Below, piece after piece: positions 46,029 to 55,619 of a DNA stretch of 64,000 nucleotides. The first letter of the stretch is position 1; the number at the start of each line of letters is the position of its first letter. The stretch lies in the NCBI RefSeq assembly GCF_030269485.1, contig NZ_BSTL01000002.1:359671-423670 (forward strand), given 5' to 3'. Source of the DNA: Actinoplanes sp. NBRC 103695 (GTDB lineage Bacteria; Actinomycetota; Actinomycetes; Mycobacteriales; Micromonosporaceae). Position numbers and translations under genes: made by a program. The notes beneath the pieces are model-generated. The model searched no databases and had not been told where the DNA came from. It worked only from the letters and a program-made list of their open reading frames with translations.

Positions 46029-47546
46029 TTAGGCACGCCGCCAGCTACGACCCTCGCGGGCCAGCAATTCGTCCGCCGCGCGGGGCCCCCACTCACCGGA
46101 GCGGTACGGCTCCGGCTTGGTGCCCGCCCACGCCTCCTCCAGCGGGTCGATGACTCGCCAGGACTGCTCCACCTCGGCCGCGTCCGGGAACAGTGTGCGG
46201 TCGCCGACCAGCACGTCCAGGACCAGGCGCTCGTACGCCTCCGGGCTGGACTCGGTGAACGCCTCGCCGTACTGGAAGTCCATCGCGATGTCGCGGACCT
46301 CCATCGTGGTGCCGGGCACCTTGGAGCCGAACTTCAGGACCACGCCCTCGTCCGGCTGCACGCGGATGACCAGCTGGTTGTGGCCCAGCATCTCCACGTC
46401 GGCCGGGTCGAAGGGCAGGTGCGGGGCGCGCTTGAAGAGGACCGCGATCTCGGTCACCCGGCGCGGCATGCGCTTTCCCACGCGTACGAAGAACGGGACA
46501 CCCGCCCACCGCCGGTTCTGGATGCCCAGCCGCACCGCCACGTAGGTTTCCGTGGTCGAGTCCTCCGGGATGTTCTTCTCCTCCAGGTAACCGACCGCGC
46601 GCTCACCGGCGACCCAGCCCGGCAGGTACTGCCCGCGCACCGAGCCCTCTTCGATGTCGGCGGGGATGCTGATCGCCTTGAGGACTTTGAGCTTCTCCGC
46701 GCGTACCTCATTGGGGTCGAAGCTCGTCGGCTCTTCCATCCCGACCAGCGCGAGCAGCTGCAGGAGGTGGTTCTGCAGCACGTCGCGGGCAGCGCCGGAG
46801 GCGTCGTAGAAGGCGGCCCGGGTGCCGATGCCGACGTCCTCGGCCATGGTGATCTGCACCGAGTCCACGTACTTGGAGTTCCACACCGGCTCGAACAGGC
46901 TGTTCGCGAAGCGCAGGGCCAGGATGTTCTGGACCGTCTCCTTGCCCAGGTAGTGGTCGATCCGGTAGACGTCCTCCGGCGTGAACACCTCGTCGACCAG
47001 CTGGTTCAGCGCGATCGCGGTGGGCAGGTCGTTGCCGAACGGCTTCTCCACGACCACCCGGCGCCAGCCGCCGGACTTGGCGTTGTCGGCCATCCCGGTG
47101 CGGTTCAGCTGATTGAGCACCAGCGGGAACGCGGCCGGCGGGATGGAGAAGTAGAAGGCGGCGTTACCCGGGATGCCGTTGCGCTCTCGCAGGTCGTCCA
47201 GGGTGGCCGCAAGCTGGTCGAATGCGGCGTCGTCGTCGAACGAGCCGGGCACGAACTGGAACTGGCTGGCCAGCCGCTGCCAGACGTCCTCGCGCCAGGT
47301 GGTCCGGGCGCCCTTCTTGGCGGCCTCGTAGGCGAGCGACTCGAACTCGCCCTCGCCCCAGTCGCGCCGGGCGAACCCCAGGACCACGAAGCCGGGCGGC
47401 AGGAGGCCGCGGTTGGCGAGGTCGTAGACGGCCGGGATGAGCTTCTTTCGGGACAGGTCACCCGTGACTCCGAAGATCACCAGAGCACAGGGCTCCGGGA
47501 TCCGGGGGAGGCGACGGTCCTGTGCGGTACGCAGCGGATTGCCCAC
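46029..47546 (-). CDS. zwf: Glucose-6-phosphate 1-dehydrogenase
   Basis: 505 aa. First enzyme of the oxidative pentose phosphate pathway, making NADPH. The NADP site 'CALVIFGVTGDLSRKKLIPAVYDLANRG' is at residues 20-47 and the catalytic 'YRIDHYLGKETVQN' near 195. The C-terminus 'SWRRA' is complete. GTG start at 47546. A strong hairpin lies in the 83-bp gap after tal, so zwf may be partly uncoupled from tkt-tal. Confidence 0.98.
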   Translation of the reverse strand: MGNPLRTAQDRRLPRIPEPCALVIFGVTGDLSRKKLIPAVYDLANRGLLPPGFVVLGFARRDWGEGEFESLAYEAAKKGARTTWREDVWQRLASQFQFVPGSFDDDAAFDQLAATLDDLRERNGIPGNAAFYFSIPPAAFPLVLNQLNRTGMADNAKSGGWRRVVVEKPFGNDLPTAIALNQLVDEVFTPEDVYRIDHYLGKETVQNILALRFANSLFEPVWNSKYVDSVQITMAEDVGIGTRAAFYDASGAARDVLQNHLLQLLALVGMEEPTSFDPNEVRAEKLKVLKAISIPADIEEGSVRGQYLPGWVAGERAVGYLEEKNIPEDSTTETYVAVRLGIQNRRWAGVPFFVRVGKRMPRRVTEIAVLFKRAPHLPFDPADVEMLGHNQLVIRVQPDEGVVLKFGSKVPGTTMEVRDIAMDFQYGEAFTESSPEAYERLVLDVLVGDRTLFPDAAEVEQSWRVIDPLEEAWAGTKPEPYRSGEWGPRAADELLAREGRSWRRA

Positions 47547-47582
47547 GGGTCCATCCTGCCAAATGTCGCTGGGTTACGCGGG

Positions 47583-47620
47583 GGGAAGCCGCCGCAGGTC
47601 AAGTGACCCGCGGCGGCTTC
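47583..47620 (-). terminator. Hairpin between tal and zwf
   Basis: A perfect 12-bp stem (GGAAGCCGCCGC / GCGGCGGCTTCC) with a 14-nt loop lies inside the pentose-phosphate cluster, 10 bp after the tal stop. It could end tkt-tal transcripts or attenuate zwf-opcA-pgl. Confidence 0.7.
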
Positions 47621-47629
47621 CGTGGTGGA

Positions 47630-48772
47630 TCAGCTGTCGGCGGCGTCGCTCGGGCTGTCGGAGCCCGCCTTCGCGGCGTCCAGCGACTTCTTCACGTCGT
47701 CGAGCAGCTCGCCCCAGCTGGCCTCGAACTTCTCCACGCCCTCGTCCTCGAGTGCCTTGAAGACCTCGGTGAGGTCCACGCCGACCGCGGCCACGTCGTC
47801 CATGACCTTCTGGGCCTGCGCGTACACGCCGGTGACGGTGTCGCCCCTGGTGTCGCCGTGGTCCTCATAGGCCTTGATGACCGCCTCGGGCATCGTGTTG
47901 ACCACGCCGGGGGCGATGAGCTCCTCGACGTAGATCGTGTCCTTGTAGTCCGGGTTCTTGGTGCCGGTCGAGGCCCACAGCGGGCGCTGCGGGTGGGCGC
48001 CCGCGTCGGCCAGCGCCTGCCAGCGGCCGGTGCCGAAGACCTCGGCGTACGCCTGGTAGGCGAGCTGGGCGTTGGCCACCGCGGCCTTGCCCTTGAGCGC
48101 CTTGGCCTCCTCGCTGCCGATCTTGTCGAGACGCTTGTCGATCTCGGTGTCCACCCGGGACACGAAGAAGGAGGCGACCGAGGCGATCTTGGTGAGGTCG
48201 TGGCCGTTGGCCTTGGCCTGCTCGATGCCGGCCAGGAACGCGTCCATGACGGCCCGGTAGCGCTCGAGCGAGAAGATCAGCGTCACGTTGACGCTGATGC
48301 CCGCGGCCAGCGTGGCGGTGATCGCCGGCAGGCCGGCCTCGGTGGCCGGGATCTTGATGAACAGGTTGTCCCGGTTCACCAGCCACCACAGCGTCTTGGC
48401 CTCGGCCTGGGTCTTCTCGGTCTGGAACGCCGAGCGCGGGTCGACCTCGATGGAGACCCGTCCGTCCACCCCGTTCGACGCGTCGTACGCGGGCTTCATC
48501 ACGTCGCAGGCCCAGCGCACGTCGTACGAGGTGAGCAGGCGTACCGCCTCCTCGACGGTGACGCCCTGCGCGGCCAGGTCCTTGAGTTGCTCGTCGTACG
48601 CGTCGGCGTCGGACAGCGCCTTGGCGAAGATGGTCGGGTTCGTGGTCACGCCCACCACATGCTGCTCGCGGCGCATCTTGTCCAGCGAGCCGCTCTGCAG
48701 ACGGACCCGGGAGAGGTCGTCGAGCCACACCGCGACACCCGCGGCGGAGAGTTCGGCCAGTCGGTCGGTCAT
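47630..48772 (-). CDS. tal: Transaldolase
   Basis: 380 aa, the longer actinobacterial type. '[16 protein letters not shown]' is near residue 40, the Schiff-base Lys sits in '[15 protein letters not shown]' (about residue 140), and '[27 protein letters not shown]' and '[34 protein letters not shown]' follow. It transfers dihydroxyacetone units between sugar phosphates. ATG at 48772, 11 bp after tkt; same operon. Confidence 0.97.
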   Translation of the reverse strand: MTDRLAELSAAGVAVWLDDLSRVRLQSGSLDKMRREQHVVGVTTNPTIFAKALSDADAYDEQLKDLAAQGVTVEEAVRLLTSYDVRWACDVMKPAYDASNGVDGRVSIEVDPRSAFQTEKTQAEAKTLWWLVNRDNLFIKIPATEAGLPAITATLAAGISVNVTLIFSLERYRAVMDAFLAGIEQAKANGHDLTKIASVASFFVSRVDTEIDKRLDKIGSEEAKALKGKAAVANAQLAYQAYAEVFGTGRWQALADAGAHPQRPLWASTGTKNPDYKDTIYVEELIAPGVVNTMPEAVIKAYEDHGDTRGDTVTGVYAQAQKVMDDVAAVGVDLTEVFKALEDEGVEKFEASWGELLDDVKKSLDAAKAGSDSPSDAADS

Positions 48773-48783
48773 CGTGATACTCC

Positions 48784-50913
48784 TCAGCTTCCGGTCGTGT
48801 GACCGGTGATTTCGCCGACCTTGGCGAGGGCGGCGTTGGCCTTGGCCACCACGTTGTCAGCGGTGAACCCGAACTGCTCGAACAGGATCTTGGCGGGAGC
48901 GCTGGCGCCGTAGTGCTCGATGCTGACCGCCTCGCCGGCCTCACCCAGGATGCGGTCCCAGCTCATCCGGATGCCAGCCTCAACGGTTACGCGGGCTTTA
49001 ACACCTCGCGGCAGAACCTGCTGCTGGTACGCGGTGTCCTGCTCGAAGAACCACTCCTGGCAGGGCATCGACACGACCCGGGTGGGTGTGCCGGCGGCCT
49101 CCAGGCGCTCCTGCGCGATGAGGGTGATCTCCACCTCGGAGCCGGTGGCGACCAGGATCACGCTCGGCGAGCCGTTCGACGCCTCGGACAGGATGTAGCC
49201 GCCCTTGAGGGTGCCCTCGGCGCTCGCGTACTTCGAGCGGTCGATGGTCGGCAGGTTTTGCCGGGACAGCGCCAGCGCGGTCGGCCGGTCGTTGTGCTCC
49301 AGCGCGCCCCGCCACGCCCACGCGGTCTCGTTCGCGTCGGCCGGGCGGACCACGTCGAGCCCGTGGATGGCGCGCAGCGCGGTCAGGTGCTCGATCGGCT
49401 GGTGGGTCGGGCCGTCCTCGCCGAGACCGATCGAGTCGTGCGTCCACACGTAGACGACGCCGACCTTCATCAGCGCGGAGAGCCGGACGGCGCCCCGCAT
49501 GTAGTCGCTGAAGACCAGGAAGGTGCCGCCGTACGGGCGGGTGCCGCCGTGCACCGCGATGCCGTTCAGGACCGCGCCCATGCCGTGCTCACGGATGCCG
49601 AAGTGCAGCGTGCGGCCGTACTCGTTACCGGGGAACGCCTTGGTCGCGTACTCCGCCGGGATGAACGAGGGCTCGCCCTTCATCGTGGTGTTGTTGGACT
49701 CGGCCAGGTCGGCCGAGCCGCCCCACAACTCGGGCAGGACCGGGGCCAGCGCCTCCAGCACCTTGCCGGACGCGGCCCGGGTGGCCAGGCCCTTGGCGTC
49801 GGCCGGGAACTCGGGCAGCGACTTCTCCCAGCCCTCCGGCAGCTTCCGGCCGTCGAGGCGGTGGAACAGCGCGCTGGCGTCGTCGTTGGCCGCGGCCCAC
49901 GCGTCGAACGACTTCTGCCACTCGGCGCGCAGTTCCTGGCCTCGGGCCTTGACCTGGCGGGTGTGCTCGATGACCTCGGCGGAGACGTCGAACGTCTTCT
50001 CCGGGTCGAAGCCCAGCACCCGCTTGGTGGCGGCCACCTCGTCGGCGCCCAGCGCGGAACCGTGGATCTTGCCGGTGTTCTGCTTGTTCGGCGCCGGCCA
50101 CCCGATGATCGTGCGCAGCGCGATGAACGACGGCCGGCCGGTCTCGGCCTTCGCCGCCTGGATCGCCGCCCAGAGCGCCTCGACGTCCTCGTGGTAGTCG
50201 CCCTTGTCGGCGTCGCCGGTGCGCCAGTCGACGGTCTGGACATGCCAGCCGTACGCCTCGTAGCGCGCCGCCACGTCCTCGTTCTTGGCGATCCGGGTGT
50301 CGTCCTCGATGGAGATCTCGTTGTCGTCGTAGATCAGCGTGAGGTTGCCGAGCTTCTGCACCGCGGCGATGGCGCTGGCCTCGTGGCTGACGCCCTCCTC
50401 GATGTCACCGTCCGAGCAGATCGCGAAGATGCTGTGGTCGAACGGCGACGCGCCGGGCTCGCCGGTCGGGTCGAACAGGCCCCGCTCGCGCCGGGCGGCC
50501 ATCGCCATGCCGACCGCGTTGCCGATGCCCTGGCCCAGCGGGCCGGTGGTGACCTCGACGCCGGGGGTGTGCCCGTACTCCGGATGGCCCGGGGTGAGCG
50601 AGTCCCACTGACGCAGCGAGGCCAGGTCGTCGATCTCCAGGCCGTAGCCGGAGAGGTAGAGCTGAATGTAGAGGGTGAGGCTGGAGTGGCCACAGGAGAG
50701 CACGAACCGGTCGCGGCCGGCCCAGTGCGGGTCGCTCGGGTCGTGCCGCATCACGCGGTTGAACAGCAGATAGGCGACCGGGGCAAGGCTCATCGCGGTG
50801 CCCGGGTGGCCGTTGCCGGACTTCTCGACGGCGTCCATCGCCAGGACGCGGACGGTGTCGACCGCCTGCTTGTCGAGGTCGGACCAATTCAGCTCTGGCA
50901 GCTTGGCAGCCAC
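48784..50913 (-). CDS. tkt: Transketolase
   Basis: 709 aa. Thiamine-diphosphate enzyme moving two-carbon units. '[19 protein letters not shown]' and '[23 protein letters not shown]' are at the N-terminus, the ThDP/Mg motif '[13 protein letters not shown]' near residue 165, '[19 protein letters not shown]' near 490, and '[16 protein letters not shown]' at the C-terminus. GTG start at 50913. It heads the pentose-phosphate cluster and is divergent from ctaB across 269 bp, the usual actinobacterial arrangement. Confidence 0.97.
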   Translation of the reverse strand: MAAKLPELNWSDLDKQAVDTVRVLAMDAVEKSGNGHPGTAMSLAPVAYLLFNRVMRHDPSDPHWAGRDRFVLSCGHSSLTLYIQLYLSGYGLEIDDLASLRQWDSLTPGHPEYGHTPGVEVTTGPLGQGIGNAVGMAMAARRERGLFDPTGEPGASPFDHSIFAICSDGDIEEGVSHEASAIAAVQKLGNLTLIYDDNEISIEDDTRIAKNEDVAARYEAYGWHVQTVDWRTGDADKGDYHEDVEALWAAIQAAKAETGRPSFIALRTIIGWPAPNKQNTGKIHGSALGADEVAATKRVLGFDPEKTFDVSAEVIEHTRQVKARGQELRAEWQKSFDAWAAANDDASALFHRLDGRKLPEGWEKSLPEFPADAKGLATRAASGKVLEALAPVLPELWGGSADLAESNNTTMKGEPSFIPAEYATKAFPGNEYGRTLHFGIREHGMGAVLNGIAVHGGTRPYGGTFLVFSDYMRGAVRLSALMKVGVVYVWTHDSIGLGEDGPTHQPIEHLTALRAIHGLDVVRPADANETAWAWRGALEHNDRPTALALSRQNLPTIDRSKYASAEGTLKGGYILSEASNGSPSVILVATGSEVEITLIAQERLEAAGTPTRVVSMPCQEWFFEQDTAYQQQVLPRGVKARVTVEAGIRMSWDRILGEAGEAVSIEHYGASAPAKILFEQFGFTADNVVAKANAALAKVGEITGHTTGS

Positions 50914-51182
50914 GTCGGTGTGCTCCTAGACATGGTGAGCGGACTTGTTATCAGAACTCTATGAAGTTGACCCTACTCATTCCCCGTAAACCCCCGCCCG
51001 GGTAACAGCACAGGCCCATACGCTGAGAGCGGACAGCAGGGTTCAAACATGTGACGCCCGGCATCTACGACGGGTCGTCGGAGGAGCCTCCCAGGCTGCG
51101 CGTAGTCTGTCCGAGCGTGCCGCCGGATCGACCCCGGCAACGGCCGTCAAGCACTTGTGCCGATGCCGGAAGGTGGCTGTCC

Positions 51183-52157
51183 GTGAGCATGATCACCGAG
51201 CGTCCCGCCCAGGGACGGTCGAGCGGCCCAGCGGCCCAGCCGACCGCCGAGAGGGACGGGACGACGGCCAAGCGCGACTTGCGGGCCGTCCTCGGTGCGT
51301 ACGTGGCTCTCACCAAGCCGCGCATCGTCGAGCTTCTGCTGATCACCACGATCCCGGCCATGATGCTGGCCGCGGGCGGGCTTCCCGACCTGGGCCTGAT
51401 GGCGATCGTGCTGGTCGGCGGCGCGCTGGCGGCCGGTGCGGCCAGCGCGCTCAACTGCTACATCGACCGGGACATCGACCAGCTCATGCGCCGCACCAAG
51501 CGGCGCCCGCTGCCGGCCCACAGTGTGACGCCGCGGGCGGTGCTGATCTTCGGGTTCACCCTCGCGGTGATCGCGGTGGCCCTGATGGCGGTCTTCACCA
51601 ACTGGCTGGCGACCGCGCTGACCGCGGCCGCCATCTTCTACTACGACGTTGTCTACACGCTGTGGCTGAAGCGCCGGACCTCGCAGAACACCTTCTGGGG
51701 CGGCGTCTGCGGGGCCGCGCCGGTGATCATCGGATGGGCCGCGGTGACCGGCGGAGTCGGCCCGATGGGCTGGGCCCTCTTCGCAGTTGTCTTCTTCTGG
51801 CAGATGCCGCACTTCTACGCATTGGCCATCAAGTACAAGGACGACTACGCGCGGGCCGGCATTCCGATGCTGCCCGTGGTGCGTTCGGCGGCCCGGGTCA
51901 ACCGGGAGATCCTGATCTTCACGGCGCTGACCGTGGCCGCCTCGGTGGCCGCGTGGCCGCTGGGCGAGAGCATCGGGCTGGGCCCGATCTACGGCGCCGC
52001 GGCTCTCGTCACCGGGGCGCTGTTCCTCGGCGAGGCGGTGCTCCTCGTACGCCGGTCGCGGGCCGGTCGGCCGCTGCGCCCGATGCGCCTGTTCCACTGG
52101 TCCACCACTTACCTGACGATTCTCTTCATCGCGGTGGCTGTCGACGCGTTGATCTAA
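51183..52157 (+). CDS. ctaB: Protoheme IX farnesyltransferase (heme O synthase)
   Basis: 324 aa with about nine membrane segments. The UbiA-type motif '[21 protein letters not shown]' carries the Mg-diphosphate binding Asp residues, with '[18 protein letters not shown]' as the second site. It attaches the farnesyl chain to heme B for cytochrome oxidase; heme A synthase ctaA lies 4 kb away. GTG 51183 after GGAAGGTGG is preferred over ATG 51189. The first ~35 residues are polar. Divergent from tkt. Confidence 0.96.
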   Translation: MSMITERPAQGRSSGPAAQPTAERDGTTAKRDLRAVLGAYVALTKPRIVELLLITTIPAMMLAAGGLPDLGLMAIVLVGGALAAGAASALNCYIDRDIDQLMRRTKRRPLPAHSVTPRAVLIFGFTLAVIAVALMAVFTNWLATALTAAAIFYYDVVYTLWLKRRTSQNTFWGGVCGAAPVIIGWAAVTGGVGPMGWALFAVVFFWQMPHFYALAIKYKDDYARAGIPMLPVVRSAARVNREILIFTALTVAASVAAWPLGESIGLGPIYGAAALVTGALFLGEAVLLVRRSRAGRPLRPMRLFHWSTTYLTILFIAVAVDALI

Positions 52158-52332
52158 TGTCGGATTTGCCCGACACTGGGGGTACGTCCTTCGGTGGAAC
52201 CGTGTCGGGGTGCAATTCGGACAAAATCGGTATGAACCAATGCGCGTCCAGGCTAAACCCGCAGGTAATTGGCATCACAATTCGCGGGCATGTCTGCTTG
52301 CCTTGCCTAGAAGTCTGCTTACTCTTCGGTTC

Positions 52333-52626
52333 ATGGCAGACGGTTCCGATACGAATTTGACCGCGGGCATCAAGTCGTTCGCCGGCGAGCACGGCGGGGC
52401 GAAGGCGGTCATCGAGTACGTCGGCAAGAAGGGCGCGCGCATCGTCCTGGTCGGCGACGACGGCGAATGGTCCGACCAGTTCGCCGGCAGCACCGACGTG
52501 GCACGGCAGGCATGTGACGCCGCCGGGGTCCAGGTGGAGAACGAATGGGAGCGCGAGCTGATGGAGCAGATGCGCCCGAGCAACGACCTGTGGCGCTCGA
52601 TGTCGCGCCGGAGCATGGCCCGCTGA
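52333..52626 (+). CDS. Conserved small hypothetical protein
   Basis: 97 aa; family not recognised. It is soluble, with 'LTAGIKSFAGEHGGAKAVIEYVGKKGARIVLVGDDGEWSDQFA' and a helical C-terminus ending in Arg/Met-rich sequence. The composition is ordinary for the genome and the codon use is that of a real gene (strong third-position GC). It stands alone between ctaB and the ATP-grasp gene. The 175-bp upstream spacer is AT-richer and holds GTCGG/CCGAC type short inverted repeats (52160-52175), possibly the end of the ctaB transcript. No function can be proposed. Confidence 0.75.
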   Translation: MADGSDTNLTAGIKSFAGEHGGAKAVIEYVGKKGARIVLVGDDGEWSDQFAGSTDVARQACDAAGVQVENEWERELMEQMRPSNDLWRSMSRRSMAR

Positions 52627-52675
52627 GCTGAAAATCCAGAGCTGATCTGAAACGAGAGCTGATCTGATACCACGC

Positions 52676-53575
52676 ATGACCCGAGAAGACTCAGCAGCGA
52701 CCCGGGCCGAACCCCGGGTCGCTCTCGTTACGTGCGAGATGTTCCCCGAGCTGTACCAGGAGGAGTTCCACCTGCGGGACGCGTTACGCGCCCGTGGGGT
52801 GACCGTGGAGTCCCCGCTCTGGGACGACCCGGCGGCTGACTGGGCCTCGTACGACCTGGCGGTGCTGCGCTCGACCTGGGACTACCCGGCCCGCCGGGAC
52901 GAGTTCGTGGCCTGGGCGCACACCGTGCCACGGCTGGCCAACCCGGCCGCCGTGGTCGAGTGGAACACCGACAAGCACTACCTGCGGGAACTGGCCGCGG
53001 CCGGGGTGCCCGTCACGCCCACCACGTTCGTGGAGCCGGGGGAGACCTGGCAGCCCGGGACCACCGGCGAGTGGGTGGTCAAGCCGACGATCAGCGCGGG
53101 CAGCAAGGACACCGGGCGGTACGCGTTCCCGGGCGAGGCGGACCTGGCCGTCAAGCACGTCGCCCGTCTGCATGAGGCCGGCCGCACGGCGATGGTCCAG
53201 CCGTACCTCACGGCGGTGGACGGGGTCGGCGAGACCGCCCTGCTCTACACCCCCGGACCGGACGGCACGCTCGGCTTCAGCCACTCGATCCGCAAGGGTC
53301 CGCTGCTCACCGGGCCGGACCTGGGCGACAAGGACGCCGGGTACGCCGAGGAGATCAGCCCGCGTACGGCCTCCGCCGAGGAGGTGGCGGTCGGCGACCG
53401 GGTGGTGGCGGCCCTGCCCGTGGGTCTGCTCTACGCCCGTGTGGACCTGATCCCGGGGCCGGACGGCGCGCCGCTGCTGGTCGAGGTCGAGCTGACCGAG
53501 CCGTCGCTGTTCTGGTCCTACGCCGAGGGCTCGGCCGAGCGGATGGCCGACGCCATCGTCGCCCGCCTCCGGTAG
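52676..53575 (+). CDS. ATP-grasp domain protein
   Basis: 299 aa. The ATP-grasp fold is visible as 'WNTDKHYLRELAAAGVPVTPTTFVEPG' (start of the nucleotide-binding lobe), 'GEWVVKPTISAGSKDTGRY' (Lys and glycine loop), 'MVQPYLTAVDGVGETALLY' and 'YARVDLIPGPDGAPLLVEVELTEPSLFW', the last with the Mg-binding acidic residues. Such enzymes join a carboxylate to an amine or thiol with ATP; relatives of this RimK/glutathione synthetase-like kind have unknown substrates. ATG at 52676, no clear ribosome site. An 18-bp tandem array covers its stop codon. Confidence 0.88.
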   Translation: MTREDSAATRAEPRVALVTCEMFPELYQEEFHLRDALRARGVTVESPLWDDPAADWASYDLAVLRSTWDYPARRDEFVAWAHTVPRLANPAAVVEWNTDKHYLRELAAAGVPVTPTTFVEPGETWQPGTTGEWVVKPTISAGSKDTGRYAFPGEADLAVKHVARLHEAGRTAMVQPYLTAVDGVGETALLYTPGPDGTLGFSHSIRKGPLLTGPDLGDKDAGYAEEISPRTASAEEVAVGDRVVAALPVGLLYARVDLIPGPDGAPLLVEVELTEPSLFWSYAEGSAERMADAIVARLR

Positions 53576-53631
53576 GACGCCCGCCTCCGGCAGGTCGCCC
53601 GCCTCCGGCAGGTCGCCCGCCTCCGGTAGGA
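53560..53631. repeat. 4 x 18-bp tandem repeat at a gene end
   Basis: Four units of CGCCCGCCTCCGGYAGGW (53560, 53578, 53596, 53614). The first unit contains the last codons and TAG stop of the ATP-grasp gene; the array ends five bases before the ferredoxin stop. Confidence 0.88.
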
Positions 53632-53635
53632 CGCG

Positions 53636-53830
53636 CTAGTCCTCGATGATCGAGAGCGCCTGCGACGGGCAGAGTGAGACGGCGTCCCGGGCCTGGTCCG
53701 CCGCCTCGCCTTCCGGATGGTCGACGAGCAGCGTGACGATGCCGTCATCGTCCTGGTCGAAGACGGCGGGACCGGTCAGTACGCACTGACCCGAGCCGAC
53801 GCAGACGCCGGTGTCGGCCTTGATCCGCAT
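53636..53830 (-). CDS. [3Fe-4S]-type ferredoxin
   Basis: 64 aa. The cysteines are arranged as CVGSGQC (residues 10 and 16) and CPSQA (Cys about 54), the three-Cys pattern of actinobacterial 3Fe-4S ferredoxins that feed electrons to P450 enzymes. Small and acidic, as usual. It follows the P450 gene by 10 bp on the same strand and should be its electron donor. ATG at 53830; GGAGG lies 6 nt upstream. Confidence 0.95.
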   Translation of the reverse strand: MRIKADTGVCVGSGQCVLTGPAVFDQDDDGIVTLLVDHPEGEAADQARDAVSLCPSQALSIIED

Positions 53831-53840
53831 GATGGCCTCC

Positions 53841-55082
53841 TCACCAGGTGACCGGGAGCTCGTACGCGCCGTAGATGGGTGCGTCGGACTTGAGCTTGAT
53901 CTCGTCGACCGGTACGGCCAGCCGGAGCGTCGGGACGCGCCGGAAGAGGGTGTCGAACACGATCTGGAGCTCGAGGCGGGCCAGGTTCTGGCCGAGGCAC
54001 TGGTGCGGCCCGTACCCGAAGGCGATGTGGTGCCGGGCGCCGCGTTCGATGTCCAGGTCGGCGGGGGCGGCGAAGACCGACGGGTCCCAGTTCGCGGACA
54101 GGCCGGAGACGATCACCCCGTCGTCGGCCGGGATTGTCACCCCGCCGATCTCCACGTCCTCGGTCGCCACCCGCGAGGTGGCCGTCTCGACGATGGTGAA
54201 GTAGCGCAGCAACTCCTCCACGGCCATCGGCGTCCGGCGCGGATCGGCCCTGAGCGCGGCCAGCTGTTCCGGGTGGTTGAGGAGGCCGATGACGCCGAGC
54301 GAGATCATGTTCGCCGTCGTCTCGTGGCCGGCCGCGAGCAGCAGGAAGGCCATGCTCACCAGACCCGGGTGGTCGAGGGCGCCCTGTTCGCGGCGGCGGG
54401 CGATCTGCCGGCTGAACAGGTCGTCGCCGGGCTCGGACTCCTTCCGGGTGATCAGCTCGCCGAGGTAGCCGCGCAGCTCGTCGACGGCGCGGGCGCGTTC
54501 CGGTTCGGGGGTGCGCCGGCTGATCAGCAGGGCGGTGCGGCTCTGGAAGAAGTCATGGTCGGCGTACGGCACTCCGAGTAACTCGCAGATCACCAGCGAC
54601 GGCACCGGCAGCGACAGCGTCCGCACCAGGTCGACCGGGTGCTGCCGGGTGGCCAGCAGGTCGTCGATGAAGCCGTCGACGATCTGCTGGATGCGTGGCT
54701 GGAGCGCGGCCAGCCGCTTGACGGTGAACTCGCCGATCAGGGCGCGCCGCTCTGCCGCGTGCTCGGCGCCGTCCATGCCGATCAGGCTGGGCGCCTGGCG
54801 CCGGAAACGCTCCCGGAGCTGCTTGTCGGCACCGGGGATCGGGAAGTTGTCCCGCCGCCGGTCCGAGGAGAACCGGCGGTCGGCGAGGATCGCGCGCCCC
54901 TCGGCGTACTGGGAGACCCACCAGGCCTCGGTGCCGCCCTGGAGCCGGACCTTGCTGATCGGCGTCTGCTCGCGAACCTGCGAGTACTCGGCGGGCTCGG
55001 CGAACGGGCAGCCCCGCGCGACCGGGAACGCGACATCGTCGGTCGTGGCTGGAACGGTTTCGGTCACGATGATCATCCCCAT
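53841..55082 (-). CDS. Cytochrome P450
   Basis: 413 aa. The heme-binding loop is 'FGYGPHQCLGQNLARLEL' (Cys about residue 361), the I-helix oxygen site 'LLLAAGHETTAN' (about 245), and the K-helix ExxR is 'EELLR'. Start 'VTETVPATTDDVAFPVARGCPFAEP' and overall type resemble the CYP105 group, which oxidise varied small molecules. Substrate unknown; no biosynthetic gene cluster is visible around it. ATG at 55082 or 55076, preceded by GGAGGG. A 19-bp palindrome lies in its promoter, and a TetR gene is transcribed divergently further on. Confidence 0.94.
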   Translation of the reverse strand: MGMIIVTETVPATTDDVAFPVARGCPFAEPAEYSQVREQTPISKVRLQGGTEAWWVSQYAEGRAILADRRFSSDRRRDNFPIPGADKQLRERFRRQAPSLIGMDGAEHAAERRALIGEFTVKRLAALQPRIQQIVDGFIDDLLATRQHPVDLVRTLSLPVPSLVICELLGVPYADHDFFQSRTALLISRRTPEPERARAVDELRGYLGELITRKESEPGDDLFSRQIARRREQGALDHPGLVSMAFLLLAAGHETTANMISLGVIGLLNHPEQLAALRADPRRTPMAVEELLRYFTIVETATSRVATEDVEIGGVTIPADDGVIVSGLSANWDPSVFAAPADLDIERGARHHIAFGYGPHQCLGQNLARLELQIVFDTLFRRVPTLRLAVPVDEIKLKSDAPIYGAYELPVTW

Positions 55083-55126
55083 CGATTATCCGGACGAATT
55101 CCCTCCGCTTACCGCATCGTAGCTAA

Positions 55127-55145
55127 GTGGACGGAATCCGTCCAC
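55127..55145. promoter_or_regulatory. 19-bp palindromic operator upstream of the P450 gene
   Basis: GTGGACGGAATCCGTCCAC is a perfect palindrome around a central base (9-bp arms). It lies just upstream of a TACGAT -10-like box (minus strand, about 55116-55121) of the P450-ferredoxin operon, thus near its -35. A TetR regulator gene begins 475 bp away on the other strand. Confidence 0.75.
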
Positions 55146-55619
55146 ACCCGACGGTGCGACCGGGGACGGCGGGCCGTGTCGGGTTCCGAGAGCGTGTGCA
55201 CGGATGTCCGCGCTCGGCGGTGGCCGCCGCGATCGGGGGCCAGCCTCGAAAGATGTGTCGGACAGGGTCCGCGGCACCTCGCGGATCACCGCCTCTACCG
55301 GCTCGCCAGCCGGCCGATCACCTCGGCCCGCGTACCGTCAGCTGCCACACCTCCACAGGCGCGGTCAGCACTCCGCGTTCCGCCAGCACGCTCGGGTCGT
55401 CCGTCGCCGATCCTCACCGTCGTGCACGGGAACACGAGTCAGATCGACGTTTGTGCATACGAATCCAGTCCGGCCAGAGGTCGGAACCCGACCACACCGA
55501 CCCCGCCCCACCTCGGCGGCCTGTGCGCAGGAGTTCGGCTCTGATCGGCCGGGCCGCCGGCTCGTGCGATACTCCGGCCACGATCGAGGTCAGAGGGGTA
55601 TCGAGGTCAGAGGGGTGAG
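55146..55619. other. Long spacer P450/TetR
   Basis: About 470 bp with no intact gene. Direct repeats ATCGAGGTCAGAGGGGT occur twice at 55583-55617, immediately before the tetR start, and include its ribosome site. The middle part may contain a decayed transposase fragment (listed separately). Confidence 0.5.
55230..55400 (-). pseudogene. Possible decayed transposase (Mu/IS481-type N-terminus)
   Basis: Read on the minus strand, short pieces in different frames look like the DNA-binding N-terminus of actinobacterial Mu-type transposases: 'RGVLTAPVEVWQLTVR', then 'RAEVIGRLASR', then 'VEAVIREVPRTL'. Frames change and the helix-turn-helix between the pieces is missing. The match is from memory of the family and is weak. 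Confidence 0.25.
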
